From positions 62,001-126,000 of the forward strand of contig CAWJCU010000007.1 of NCBI GenBank assembly GCA_963841455.1: a stretch of DNA of 64,000 nucleotides, read 5' to 3'. The notes under the pieces were generated by a model. It saw only the letters and a program-made list of their open reading frames with translations. It was not told where the DNA came from and ran no database searches. This document shows, piece after piece, positions 8,162 to 17,705 of the stretch (position 1 is the stretch's first letter; each line of letters starts with the position of its first letter). The translations under genes were made by a program, and so were the position numbers. The stretch is from JAWVFM01 sp963841455. GTDB lineage: Bacteria > Actinomycetota > Thermoleophilia > Solirubrobacterales > 70-9.

Positions 8162-8167
8162 TAGACT
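8162..8167 (+). promoter_or_regulatory. -10-like box before the MaoC pair
   Basis: TAGACT, 11 nt before the ATG at 8179; would give a very short leader. Confidence 0.35.
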
Positions 8168-8178
8168 GCCCGGCCGCG

Positions 8179-8619
8179 ATGGCGCTGAAGACGGACGCAA
8201 TCGGAAAGAAGTGGCCGGCCGTTGACTTCGAGGTCGAAGCCGAGCGGATCACGCAGTACGCCGACGCGATCGGAGCCGAGAGCCCGCTTCATCGCGACGC
8301 GGATGCCGCGAAGGCGGCGGGCTTCAAGGACCTGGTCGCGCCGCCCATGTTCTGTGTCGTTTACAGCGCCCCGGCAATGGGCCCCGCGCTCGTCGACCCG
8401 GACGTCGAGATGAACCTGATGGCGATGGTGCATGGCGGCCAGGAGTTCGTCTGGGCGGAGCCGGTCTGCGCCGGCGACGTGATCTCCACCGAGGTGGAGT
8501 GCAAGTCCATCGACGAGCGCGACGGCAAGGGCTTCTACGTCTTCGAGTCGGTGTCGCGAACCCAGGACGGCGCCGAGACCGTGCGCGCCAAGTGGACCAA
8601 CATCGTGAGGGGAGTCTGA
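8179..8619 (+). CDS. MaoC-like dehydratase, N-terminal-type subunit (HadA/HadC-like)
   Basis: A 146-residue hot-dog-fold protein of the MaoC_dehydrat_N type (KTDAIGKKWPAVDFEVEAER, then YADAIGAESPLHRD, VAPPMFCVV, VHGGQEFVWAEPVCAGD). Such proteins lack a full catalytic dyad and pair with a second MaoC subunit, as in mycobacterial HadAB/HadBC, which dehydrate 3-hydroxyacyl-ACP. The partner follows 1 nt downstream. The substrate cannot be read from the sequence. Confidence 0.8.
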   Translation: MALKTDAIGKKWPAVDFEVEAERITQYADAIGAESPLHRDADAAKAAGFKDLVAPPMFCVVYSAPAMGPALVDPDVEMNLMAMVHGGQEFVWAEPVCAGDVISTEVECKSIDERDGKGFYVFESVSRTQDGAETVRAKWTNIVRGV

Positions 8620-8620
8620 G

Positions 8621-9016
8621 ATGGCGAGCTTCGAGGTCGGCGACCACCTTCCCGAGTTGCGGGTGACGCCCGACGGGGACCTGACCAAGCGCTACGCGGC
8701 GGCCTCCGGCGACCCGAACCCAATCCACACCGACCCGGAGTTCGCGAAGAACGTCGGCCTTCCGGGGATCATCCTCCACGGCCTCTGGACGATGGCTCAG
8801 GTCGCCAGAGCGCAGGCGGCCGTCGCCGACGGCGACCCGCGGGCCCTGAAGCGCCTGGAGGTCCAGTTCCGCGGGATGGGCTTCCCGGAGCAGGAGATCG
8901 TCGTCACCTCGACGGTCAAGGGCGTGGACGGCGATCGCGTCACCACCGAGACGGTCGCAGAGCAGTCGGGCAACCAGATCATCCGCAACGCCGAGGCTGA
9001 GATCGAGCTCTCCTAG
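8621..9016 (+). CDS. MaoC-like dehydratase, catalytic-type subunit (HadB-like)
   Basis: A 131-residue hot-dog protein carrying the R-hydratase motif: YAAASGDPNPIHTDPEFA with Asp and His in the dyad positions, followed by GLPGIILHGLWTM. It is expected to form the active heterodimer with the preceding subunit and dehydrate (3R)-hydroxyacyl thioesters. Its ATG is preceded by a Shine-Dalgarno sequence (AGGGGAG, 6 nt spacing) located in the end of the upstream gene, in contrast to the leaderless operon-head genes. Confidence 0.82.
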   Translation: MASFEVGDHLPELRVTPDGDLTKRYAAASGDPNPIHTDPEFAKNVGLPGIILHGLWTMAQVARAQAAVADGDPRALKRLEVQFRGMGFPEQEIVVTSTVKGVDGDRVTTETVAEQSGNQIIRNAEAEIELS

Positions 9017-9047
9017 GCGCCGAGCCGGGATTCGCGCAGGCCGTTCC

Positions 9048-9053
9048 TAGAAT
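9048..9053 (+). promoter_or_regulatory. -10 box of hrcA (leaderless)
   Basis: TAGAAT, 7 nt before the GTG at 9061. No CIRCE-type inverted repeat (TTAGCACTC-N9-GAGTGCTAA) is visible here. Confidence 0.5.
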
Positions 9054-9060
9054 CAATGGT

Positions 9061-10095
9061 GTGATGGTGATGCTCTCCGAGCGCCAGCAGCGCATCCTCA
9101 AGCTGGTGGTCGACGCCTACCTCGAGTCGGGGGAGCCCGTCGGATCGAAGGCGATCGCCCATACCGAAGGTGTGGACTGGAGCGCCTCGACGGTGCGGAG
9201 CGAGCTTGCCGCGCTCGAGGCGGCGGGATATCTCACGCACCCCCACACGTCCGCCGGTCGCATACCGACGGAGGCCGGATACCGGTTCTTCGCCGACGTG
9301 GTTCTGGCCGGGAGCGCGGAGGCGCCGAAGCGCGCGAGCGGGCCGGAGCTGCGCAGGATGCGTCGCGAGGTCGACGATGCGATGCGTGAGACGACTGCGA
9401 CGCTTTCGCGCATCAACGATCTCCTAGCGCTTGCGACGGCTCCGCCGCCCTCGAGCGCGCGAATCCACCGCGTCGAGGTGCTGCGCCTGGCGCCACGGGT
9501 GGTGCTCGTCGTCGTCATCGCCTCCAACGGCGCCGTGACGAAGCGGGTCATGACCTTCGAGCAGGAAGTCGACCCTGGGCTCGCAGAATGGGCTTCGAGC
9601 TTCCTGAACGAGCGGCTCGAGGGCCTCGGCCTCGGGGCGCGGATGATCGAGGACCGGCTGCGCGACCGCGAGCTCGCCAACATGGAGGCGAGCTTCCTCG
9701 CCGAGCTACGCGACGCGTTCTCGGTCCTCGAGGCCGGCGGGGAGGACGCGCTCTATGTCGACGGGGCCTCGCGACTGCTTTCCGAGGACCACGCCTCCGA
9801 CCTGCCTCACCTCGACGAGCTGATGGGCGCCGTCGAGCGCCGGGCGACCCTCCTCGGCGTCCTGCGATCGGCGATCGACGAGCGGTCGGTGTTCTGCTGG
9901 ATCGGCGACGAGAACCCGGAGCCGGAGCTTCGCGGCGTGAGCGTCGTCGGCGCCAACTACGGCCTCGGCTACCGGAACCTTGGCACCGTTGGCGTCGTCG
10001 GCCCGTTGCGGATGGACTACGAGACCGCGATCGCGTCGGTCCGCGAGGCGGCCGGTGAGCTCTCGCGCTTCTTCGAGACCGTCTACGAGCGCTAG
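9061..10095 (+). CDS. hrcA: Heat-inducible transcription repressor HrcA
   Basis: A 344-residue protein with the N-terminal winged helix (ERQQRILKLVVDAYLESGEPVGSK) followed by the family-specific STVRSELAALEAAGYLTHPHTSAGRIPTEAGYR recognition region, a dimerisation domain and the C-terminal GPLRMDYETAIASVREAAG motif. HrcA represses chaperone operons through CIRCE sites, aided by GroEL. No CIRCE is seen in this window, so its targets are elsewhere or the site is diverged. Alternative in-frame starts are ATG 9064 and 9070. dnaJ follows 13 nt downstream. Confidence 0.95.
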   Translation: MMVMLSERQQRILKLVVDAYLESGEPVGSKAIAHTEGVDWSASTVRSELAALEAAGYLTHPHTSAGRIPTEAGYRFFADVVLAGSAEAPKRASGPELRRMRREVDDAMRETTATLSRINDLLALATAPPPSSARIHRVEVLRLAPRVVLVVVIASNGAVTKRVMTFEQEVDPGLAEWASSFLNERLEGLGLGARMIEDRLRDRELANMEASFLAELRDAFSVLEAGGEDALYVDGASRLLSEDHASDLPHLDELMGAVERRATLLGVLRSAIDERSVFCWIGDENPEPELRGVSVVGANYGLGYRNLGTVGVVGPLRMDYETAIASVREAAGELSRFFETVYER

Positions 10096-10108
10096 GCAGC
10101 GGACGCCG

Positions 10109-11254
10109 ATGCCCAGGGACTACTACGAGGTCCTCGGCGTCGCCCGAGGCGCGGGCGACGCCGAGATCAAGAAGGCGTTCCGTCGTCTGGCGCGCGAACT
10201 GCATCCCGACGTCAACCGCCACGACCCCGAGGCCGAGGAGAAGTTCAAGGAGGCGGCCGAGGCCTACGAGGTCCTCTCCGACCCCGAGCGCCGCCAGACC
10301 TACGACACCTTCGGCCACGAGGGCCTCCGAACGGGCGGGTGGGCGCCGTCGAGTGGGTTCGGCGACTTCGAGGACGTGCTCTCGGCGTTCTTCGGCCGCG
10401 GCGACCCTCTGTTCGGGGACCTCTTCGGGTTCGGTCGGTCGGGGCCCGCGCCCGGCGGCGACCTCGCGGCGCGAGTCGATGTGACTCTGGAGGAGGTCGT
10501 GACCGGCGCGAGCCGGGAGGTCAACTTCGAGGCGGTCTCCGCCTGTGACCACTGTCGCGGAAACGGCGCCGAGCCCGGAACGCCGATTCGCACGTGCGAG
10601 ACGTGCGGTGGCGCGGGCGCCGTCCGGGAGGTCTCCCAGACCGCCTTCGGCCAGGTGGTTCGAAGCGGCGCCTGCCCCACGTGCGGGGGCGCCGGGAAGA
10701 TCCCGGAGGACCCCTGCCGCGAGTGCGGCGGGCGGGGTCGCGTGGTCCGCGCGCGAATGTGGGAGGTCGACGTCCCTCCGGGCATCGAGTCGGGGCAGCG
10801 CATAAGGATCAGCGGCGCGGGACATGTCGGGGAGCCCGGCGCGGCCGCGGGTGACCTCTACGTCGAGGTGACCGTGGCCGAGGACGAGCGCTTCGAGAGA
10901 GTGGGCGGCGACCTGGTCTCGAGGGTCGAGGTCTCCGCCACACGCGCAATGCTCGGCGGCGCCATAACCGTCGAGACGCTCGACGGCGAGCGCGAGATCG
11001 CGGTGCCGGCAGGCGCGCAGCCTGGCGAGGCTGTGACGGTGCGCGGCCTCGGCCTGCCGGATCTTCGAGGTACCGCGCGCGGTGACCAACACGTCGTCCT
11101 CGACGTCGTAGTGCCTGTCGATCTGGATTCGGAGCAACGAGAGACCGCCGAGCGACTGGAGGCCTCGCTCGGCGACGACAATCTGCGGCGCGATGTTGGG
11201 CGGCGCGGCCGCTGGTTCGGCGGGCGTCGCAGGGCGAAGCGCCAGCGCGCTTGA
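10109..11254 (+). CDS. dnaJ: Chaperone protein DnaJ
   Basis: A 381-residue type I J-protein: J-domain with MPRDYYEVLGVARGAGDAEI and the HPD tripeptide (ELHPDVN), a Gly/Phe-rich segment (FGFGRSGPAPGG), four zinc-binding CxxCxGxG repeats (CDHCRGNG, CETCGGAG, CPTCGGAG, CRECGGRG) and the substrate-binding C-terminal domain ending in a basic tail. It stimulates DnaK ATPase. The ATG at 10109 is the family start. The stop overlaps the TTG start of prmA (TTGA). Confidence 0.95.
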   Translation: MPRDYYEVLGVARGAGDAEIKKAFRRLARELHPDVNRHDPEAEEKFKEAAEAYEVLSDPERRQTYDTFGHEGLRTGGWAPSSGFGDFEDVLSAFFGRGDPLFGDLFGFGRSGPAPGGDLAARVDVTLEEVVTGASREVNFEAVSACDHCRGNGAEPGTPIRTCETCGGAGAVREVSQTAFGQVVRSGACPTCGGAGKIPEDPCRECGGRGRVVRARMWEVDVPPGIESGQRIRISGAGHVGEPGAAAGDLYVEVTVAEDERFERVGGDLVSRVEVSATRAMLGGAITVETLDGEREIAVPAGAQPGEAVTVRGLGLPDLRGTARGDQHVVLDVVVPVDLDSEQRETAERLEASLGDDNLRRDVGRRGRWFGGRRRAKRQRA

Positions 11255-12122
11255 TCCGACTCGCCGTCCGCTGCCGGCCCGAGCTCGCGGAGCGCGTGCT
11301 CGCGGATCTCGTCGAGCTGGCGCCCAACGGCGTCGAGGAGGAGAGCGGCGAGGGCTGGGTGGAGTACGCGGTCTACGGACCACCGGGGGAGCTTCCGGCG
11401 GTGCCAGAGCTCGAGGCCGCTGCCGGCGAAGGCCTCGTCGAGGTGAGCTCGACCGAGATCCCCGACGACTGGGGCGACAGCTGGCGCGACTTCCACCAGG
11501 CCGTCGTGGTTGGGGGGGACGGTTGTGCGTCAGGCCGTCGTGGGACGAGGTCAGCGAGGGAGGCGTGGGGATCGACGTCGTCGTTGACCCCGGCCAGGCA
11601 TTTGGGACCGGGGCGCACGCGACGACGCGCATGTGCTTGGAGCTGTTGCTCGATCTCGCCGATCAGGGAGAGGCTCGCGGGCCGTTGACCGACCTCGGCA
11701 CGGGGTCGGGGGTACTTGCGATCGCCGCTGCGAAGCTGGGGTGGGGGCCCGTGGCCGGCTTCGACCACGAGGCCGCGGCGGTTGACGCGGCGAGGGACAA
11801 CGCCGCTGCGAACGGGGTGGAGGTTGCCCTCGAGCGGGTGAACCTGCGCGAAGGGGTGCCGGGGCTGGCGCCGACGGTGGTCGCGAATTTGACCGCGCCG
11901 CTGCTGCGGGACGTGGCCGGACGGTTGGAGCGTCCGCCCGAGCGCTTCGTTTGCTCGGGAATGCTGGCGAAGGAGGTGGACGACGTGGCGTCGGCGTTCT
12001 CCGCTCCGGGCTCGGAGTCCGTGAACGCCGGGACTCCGGCGACTGGTCGGCCCTCCTTCTTGCACGCCTGGTCGAAGTTGGACGTCGCTATGCGGGGCAA
12101 AGTCGACCAGGACGGCGGATGA
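11251..12122 (+). CDS. prmA: Ribosomal protein L11 methyltransferase, split by a -1 frameshift
   Basis: The first part (11251-~11518) reads MIRLAVRCRPELAERVL to DDWGDSWRDFHQAVVVGG. The second part, in the -1 frame, continues RLCVRPSWDE, DPGQAFGTGAHATTRM (SAM-binding family signature), TDLGTGSGVLAIAAAKLG and ANLTAPLLRD. The join is a run of seven G (11512-11518). With one extra base (or a -1 slip) the product is 290 residues, normal for PrmA, which trimethylates L11. I think a homopolymer assembly error is most likely; programmed slippage on G7 is possible. Its stop overlaps murI's ATG. Confidence 0.88.
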
Positions 12123-12960
12123 CGGCCGATTTTCCGCCCGATCGGTCGCTGCCGATCGCCGTCTTCGACTCCGGGGTCGGCGGGCTCACGGTCCTGCACG
12201 AGTTCCTGGTCTCGCTGCCGTCGGAGGACTTCGTCTACCTCGGTGACACCGCGTTCTTCCCCTACGGCATCAAGACGCCCGAGGAGCTCGGCCGGCGGGT
12301 CGGGCTGATCAGTCAGATGCTTCTCGAGCGCGGGACCAAACTGCTCGTGATCGCGTGCAACGCGGCCACGTCGGTCGCCCGCGACATCGCCGTTGCCGTG
12401 GCGGAGAGGCACGGCGTCGGCGTGCTGACCGTGATCTACCCCGAGGCAGAGATCGCGTCCGCGATCACCGAGAACCGCCGCGTCGGTGTACTCGCGACCC
12501 CGACGACGGTGTCGAGCGGCGCATACCGGCGTGCTCTCGAGCGGGCTGGCCGCGGCCTCGACGTGGTCGAGGTCGCCGCGCCGGACCTAGCGCCGATCAT
12601 CCAGCACGGGAACACCTTCGACCAGAGCGTCGTCGACACCGTCCGCAACTACTGCGAGCCGCTCAGCGCCGCCGAGGTCGACACGCTGATCCTTGGCTGC
12701 ACGCACTACCCGCTCGTGGCGCCGATGCTGCAGCGGATCTTGGGCCGGGACGTCCGGCTGGTCATCGGCGGGGCATGCGATCGCCGCGGCTGCCCAGCGG
12801 CTCCTCGCCGTCCCGCGAGCTCGAGACGACCGCGGCCGGCGAGGGGCGCTACAGCTTCATGTGCACGGGCGACGTCGTCGCGTTCCGCGAGCTCGGCGGG
12901 CGCTTCCTGCAGATGCCGCTCGGGGACGTCGAGCACGTGGATACTCTGGGTGGGTCATGA
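12119..12960 (+). CDS. murI: Glutamate racemase, with two apparent +1 frameshifts near the 3' end
   Basis: Begins MTADFPPDRSLPIAVFDSGVGGLT; the two catalytic cysteines are in IACNAATS and LGCTHYPL. MurI makes D-glutamate for peptidoglycan. After LGRDVRLVIGG the family sequence continues in a second frame (HAIAAAAQRLLA, from ~12774) and then a third (SRELETTAAGEGRYSF through FRELGGRFLQMPLGDVEHVD, from ~12812). Removing one base at each place gives a 279-residue full-length protein. The two indels lie within ~40 nt, most likely sequence errors. The TGA at 12958 directly abuts RNA element copy B. Confidence 0.88.
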
Positions 12961-13008
12961 GGTGCTTTAGCGCCGAAAGCAGCGTGTCAGGCGGCGAAGC
13001 CGCCGCAG
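12961..13008 (+). ncRNA. Two-hairpin RNA element, copy B
   Basis: Starts at the base after murI's TGA. P1 is GGTG (12961-12964)/CGCC (12971-12974); linker GAAAGCAGCGTGTCA is 15 nt; P2 is GGCGGC (12990-12995)/GCCGCC (12999-13004) with a GAA loop; then GCAG (13005-13008) runs into the AGGTGA Shine-Dalgarno of yqeY, whose GTG is at 13016. This placement would let the fold control ribosome access to yqeY. Confidence 0.7.
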
Positions 13009-13015
13009 GTGATTC

Positions 13016-13447
13016 GTGACGATTCTCGACCAGGTCCAGGCCGACGTTCGGACCGCGATGAAGGCCGGCGAGCGCGAGCGCGTCGGCGCGCTGCGGCTGG
13101 TCGTGAACGCCCTCCAGCAGGAGGCGAAGGCGGGCAACGACGACGAGATCGCGGTGCTTCGGCGCGAGCGCAAGCGCCGCGTTGAGGCGGCGGAGGCCTA
13201 CCGGTCCGCTGGTAACGAGGAGAGGGCAGCGGGCGAGGAGCGCGAGGCGGAGCTCATCGATGCATACCTCCCCAACCAGCTCTCCGACGAGGAGCTGAAG
13301 CGGCCGTCGGAGGAGGCGGTCTCCGAGGTCGGCGCGGCCGGCCCGGGCGACATGGGCAAGGTGATGGGCGCCGTGATGCCGAAGCTCGACGGCCGCGCCG
13401 ACGGGAAGCGGGTGAGCGAGGCCGTGCGCGCGCGGCTCGCGGAGTGC

Positions 13448-13450
<3 letters not shown>
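13016..13450 (+). CDS. yqeY: YqeY/GatB C-terminal-domain protein (end uncertain)
   Basis: Reads MTILDQVQADVRTAMKAGER through DEIAVLRRERKRRVEAAEAY, AYLPNQLSDEEL, DMGKVMGAVMPKLDGRADGKR to VRARLAE, a complete GatB_YqeY domain of ~145 residues, a helical protein resembling the tRNA-binding tail of amidotransferase GatB; its role is unclear. No stop follows in this frame: the reading frame runs straight into phoH. Either a stop was lost through an indel near 13440 (TGA at 13449-13451 is one frame away) or yqeY and phoH are fused. The GTG start has AGGTGA 5 nt upstream, at the 3' end of RNA element B. Confidence 0.82.
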
Positions 13451-14404
<954 letters not shown>

Positions 14405-14408
<4 letters not shown>

Positions 14409-14773
14409 CCGTCGACCTCGGCGACGTCCCCGCCGAGCTTCGGGAGGCCGTCGCGAGCGCGCTCGCGGCGGCGGGCGTCGAGGACGGCCATCTGGGCATC
14501 CAACTGGTCGATGACGATCGGATCCGCGAGCTGAACCGCGATCACCGCGCCAAGGACAGCCCCACCGATGTGCTGGCCTTTCCCGTCGATGGCGCCACCG
14601 AGGTGGCCGGTCCGCGCGAGCTCGGCGACGTGGTCATCTGCCCCGAGCACACTTCGGACCTTCGGGAGGCGGCGGTCCACGGGACGCTTCACCTCTGCGG
14701 CTACGACCACGAGAGCGACGAGGGGGAGATGCTCGCAGTCCAGGACGACGTGATGGCGAGGCTCGCGCCGTGA
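14405..14773 (+). CDS. ybeY: Endoribonuclease YbeY
   Basis: A 122-residue protein with the zinc-binding signature HGTLHLCGYDHESDEGEM and the upstream RELNRDHRAKDSPTDVLAFP block. YbeY acts in 16S rRNA 3'-end maturation and ribosome quality control. It is slightly shorter than E. coli YbeY, as is usual outside proteobacteria. TTG start overlaps the phoH stop, and its own stop overlaps the era GTG, so phoH-ybeY-era are translationally coupled. Confidence 0.93.
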
Positions 14774-15671
14774 CGCGATCGGGGTTCGTGGGCCTGGCGG
14801 GCCGCCCGAACGTGGGCAAGTCCACGCTCGCCAACTCCATCGTCGGCGCCAAGGTCGCGATCGTCTCCGACCGGCCGCAGACCACACGCCGGGCGGTTCG
14901 GGGCATCGCCACGGACGAGGCCGGCGGATCGCAGCTCGTGATCGTGGACCTCCCCGGAGTTCAGCGCCCGCGCGACTCGCTCACGCAGCGGATGCAGCGC
15001 CGGGTCGAGCGTGAGCTTGCGGACTCCGACGTCGCGGTGCTGGTCGTGAACGGCGAGCAGGGCATCGGCCCGGGCGATCGCTTCATCGCGCACAACCTCC
15101 TCGCCGCCCAGCGCGGGAAGGCGGCGACGCCGGTTATCTGCGCCGTCAACAAGTGCGACGTGCTCGGGCGGCAAACCACCGTCACTGCTCTTGCGGCCGC
15201 CGCGGAGCTGGAGGGCGTCGAGGAGGTGTTCCCCGTTAGCGCGCGGACGGGGTCCGGCCTCGAGCCGCTCGTTGCCGCCCTCGTCGAGAGGGTCCCCGAC
15301 GCCCCGTTCGCGTATCCCCCCGAGACCCGCGTCGACGAGGCGAGCGAGGTCCACCTCGCGGAGCTCATCCGCGAGCAGGTGCTGCGGCGAACGCGCGAGG
15401 AGGTGCCGCACGCGGTCGAGGTGAGCGTCACCGACATCCGCCCCGCGAGGACGGCCTGATCGACGTGCGGGCCCAGATCTGGGTCGAGACCCCGTCGCAG
15501 AAGGGGATCCTGATCGGCCGCGCCGGACAGATGATCCGAGACGTTGGCACCGCGGCGCGCCGGGAGCTCGAGCGGGAGCTCGGGGCGCGCGTCTTCCTGG
15601 ATCTCCGGGTCCGCGTTCGGGAGCATTGGCGGCGCGATTCCGGGCTGCTGGACCGGCTCGGAATCGACTGA
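14770..15671 (+). CDS. era: GTPase Era, split by a -1 frameshift before the KH domain
   Basis: The GTPase domain (14770-~15445) has GRPNVGKST, RPQTTRRAV, DLPGVQ and NKCD. The frame then stops at 15459 (DIRPARTA), but the C-terminal KH domain continues one frame back: REDGLIDVRAQIWVETPSQK then GILIGRAGQMIRDVG to the end at 15671. One base missing in a C-run near 15443 explains this; corrected length is 300 residues, standard for Era. Era binds 16S rRNA and gates small-subunit assembly. An assembly error is most likely; if real, Era would lack its RNA-binding domain. Confidence 0.88.
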
Positions 15672-15684
15672 AAGCCCATAATGT

Positions 15685-15696
15685 CCCCCTCGGGGG
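15685..15696 (+). terminator. Weak GC hairpin after era
   Basis: CCCCC-TC-GGGGG about 13 nt after the era stop, without a T-run. It may end the lepA-era transcript, but the support is weak. Confidence 0.25.
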
Positions 15697-15703
15697 TGGT
15701 GGA

Positions 15704-15764
15704 AATACCGTACAACGGAGTATTCGGCTCCGGCGGCTCAGCGTCGATAATCGACTGAGTCGAT
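15704..15764 (+). promoter_or_regulatory. Palindromic promoter region of the diguanylate cyclase gene
   Basis: Three symmetrical units occur in 60 bp: an imperfect repeat AATA-CCG...CGG-AG-TATT (15704-15724), TCGATAATCGA (15744-15754), and a perfect 7-bp palindrome ATCGACT-G-AGTCGAT (15750-15764). A GATAAT -10-like box (15746-15751) lies inside the last two, so a dimeric repressor bound there would block RNA polymerase. Confidence 0.45.
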
Positions 15765-15788
15765 CTCCGCCCCGCAGGGAAGTCCCGT

Positions 15789-17666
15789 TTGCCCGAACAG
15801 AGCTCGAGCCCGAGCATCGTTTCGCCGCACCTGCTGCGGGAGGGCTACCTCGGAGGGCGGCCGTTCGAGAGCGAGCGCGTCGTCGCGAGGCTGGCGCCGT
15901 TCATGCTCGTCGCCATCGCCGCGATCGCCGCCGTCGCGGCCCTCGGCAAGAACGGCACTGAGACCGAGCTGCTGCTCGCGGCCGTAATCACAGCGCTCGA
16001 TTTCGCCATCGCGCTCACCGTCCCATGGGCGCGCCTGCCGGCCTTTCTCCAGGCGTTGCCACCGCTCGCCTTCTTCGCCGTCGTCGGCCTCCTGAGGGAC
16101 GCGACCGGGGGCGGCTCCTCGGTCATCAACGCGCTGGTTCTCCTGCCCGTGCTCTGGCTCGCTCTATACGGGACGTTGCGGCAGTTCGCGGTTGCGCTTG
16201 CGGCCGGCTATCTCACCCTCGCGATCCCGCCGCTGATCGGGACCGCCGCCGCGTATCCCCTGAAGACGGAGCTCTTCCGGGCGATGCTGTGGTTGCTCGT
16301 GGCGTGGGTCGTCGGGTACACGGTGCGAAGGCTCGTCACCGAGGTGCGGAAGCTCGCCGCGCGACACCGCTCGGTCCTCGAGACGGTCAAGGAGGCGTTC
16401 ATCTCGATGGACTCGGAGGGCCTCATCGTCGACTGGAACAGCCAGGCCGAGCACGACTTCGGCTGGCGCCGCGAGGAGGTGATGGGGGTTCCGCTCGAGG
16501 AGGTGATCATTCCCCGCCGCCTGCGGGCGAGCCACCGCCAGGGGCTCCGCCGCTTCCTGCGCTCCGGTGAGGGCTGGATGGTCGGCCCGCGGCGAGAGGT
16601 GCAGGCACTGCGCCGCGACGGCCGGGAGTTCCCGGTGGAGATCTCGATCTCGGCGCTGAGATCCGAGAACGAGCAGGGCTACGTGTTCAACGCCTTCCTC
16701 CACGACATCTCCGCCCGCAGCGAGGGCGACAGGGCGCTGCGCGACGCGGAGGAACGGTTCCGCCGCGCGTTCGACGATGCGGGTGTGGGCATGGCGCTGG
16801 TCGGGCAGGACGGACGCTGGCAGCGCGTGAACCAGGCGCTCGCGGACATCACGGGGTATCCAGTCTCGAGGCTGACGACCATGAGCTTTTCGGAGATCAC
16901 GCATCCGGACGACCTGAGTGCGGACGTCGCCGCCTTCGAGCAGATGGTCGCCGGGGGGCGTGAGCGCTTCGCAACCGAGAAGCGGTACATCCACGCCGAG
17001 GGTCACACGGTCTGGATCACCCTCAACGTCTCCGCGGTTCGCGACGAGCACGGCGGGCTCGTGTGCCTGATCGCGCAGATGCAGGACGTCACAGAGCGAA
17101 AGGCTGCGGAGGCGCGGCTCTCACACCAGGCGATGCACGACCCCCTGACCGGCCTTCCCAACCGCTCCCTGTTCGCGGACCGGATGCTTCTCGCACGCGC
17201 GCGCCTGCGGCGCGGGGGCGCGCTCGCTCTGCTGTTCGTCGACCTCGACGGGTTCAAGGACGTGAACGACAGGCTCGGACACGACGCGGGCGACAGGCTT
17301 CTCGCGGAGGCCGCGGGGCGCCTGAGCGCCGTGCTGCGGCCGAGCGACACGGTGGCCCGCTTCGGTGGCGACGAGTTCGTCGTGCTCTGCGAGAGCGTCG
17401 ACCGGGCGACCATCGAGTCGATAGCCCGTCGGATCGACGCATCGCTTGCGAAGCCGTTCCAGATCCACGGGCGCGACATCTCGCTTGCGGCGAGCACGGG
17501 GATCGTGATCAGCAACGACCCCGAGCTCGACGGCGACGATCTCCTCGCCGCCGCCGACGCGGCGATGTACGAGGCGAAGCGCGCGGGCCGCTCGCGTCAC
17601 GTCTTCTTCGATCCGGCTCGCCACGTGGCGCCACGCGTTTCGTCGCCGCGCGAGGCACTCCCGTAG
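15789..17666 (+). CDS. Membrane PAS-PAS-GGDEF diguanylate cyclase
   Basis: A 625-residue protein: about five to six hydrophobic helices in residues ~35-190 (no recognised sensor family), PAS domain 1 (~200-315, VLETVKEAFISMDSEGLIVDWN), PAS domain 2 (~325-445, with WQRVNQALADITGYP and the PAC region), then GGDEF (~447-610) with HDPLTGLPNRSLF, VDLDGFKDVNDRLGH and an intact GGDEF active site. An RPSD inhibitory site lies five residues before GGDEF, so product feedback is expected. It makes cyclic di-GMP. No EAL domain is present. The TTG start follows a palindrome-rich promoter. Confidence 0.9.
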   Translation: MPEQSSSPSIVSPHLLREGYLGGRPFESERVVARLAPFMLVAIAAIAAVAALGKNGTETELLLAAVITALDFAIALTVPWARLPAFLQALPPLAFFAVVGLLRDATGGGSSVINALVLLPVLWLALYGTLRQFAVALAAGYLTLAIPPLIGTAAAYPLKTELFRAMLWLLVAWVVGYTVRRLVTEVRKLAARHRSVLETVKEAFISMDSEGLIVDWNSQAEHDFGWRREEVMGVPLEEVIIPRRLRASHRQGLRRFLRSGEGWMVGPRREVQALRRDGREFPVEISISALRSENEQGYVFNAFLHDISARSEGDRALRDAEERFRRAFDDAGVGMALVGQDGRWQRVNQALADITGYPVSRLTTMSFSEITHPDDLSADVAAFEQMVAGGRERFATEKRYIHAEGHTVWITLNVSAVRDEHGGLVCLIAQMQDVTERKAAEARLSHQAMHDPLTGLPNRSLFADRMLLARARLRRGGALALLFVDLDGFKDVNDRLGHDAGDRLLAEAAGRLSAVLRPSDTVARFGGDEFVVLCESVDRATIESIARRIDASLAKPFQIHGRDISLAASTGIVISNDPELDGDDLLAAADAAMYEAKRAGRSRHVFFDPARHVAPRVSSPREALP

Positions 17667-17693
17667 GGCGTCTCGGCGCGGAACACCGTCCGT

Positions 17694-17699
17694 AAACTC
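17694..17699 (+). promoter_or_regulatory. -10 box of hisIE (leaderless)
   Basis: TAAACT, 6 nt before the ATG at 17706; head of the hisIE-trp operon. Confidence 0.5.
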
Positions 17700-17705
17700 C
17701 GCTCG

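Noticed and set aside
9017..9060. CIRCE element expected ahead of hrcA/dnaJ.
   Set aside because: No TTAGCACTC-N9-GAGTGCTAA-like repeat is visible between 9017 and 9060 or before dnaJ.
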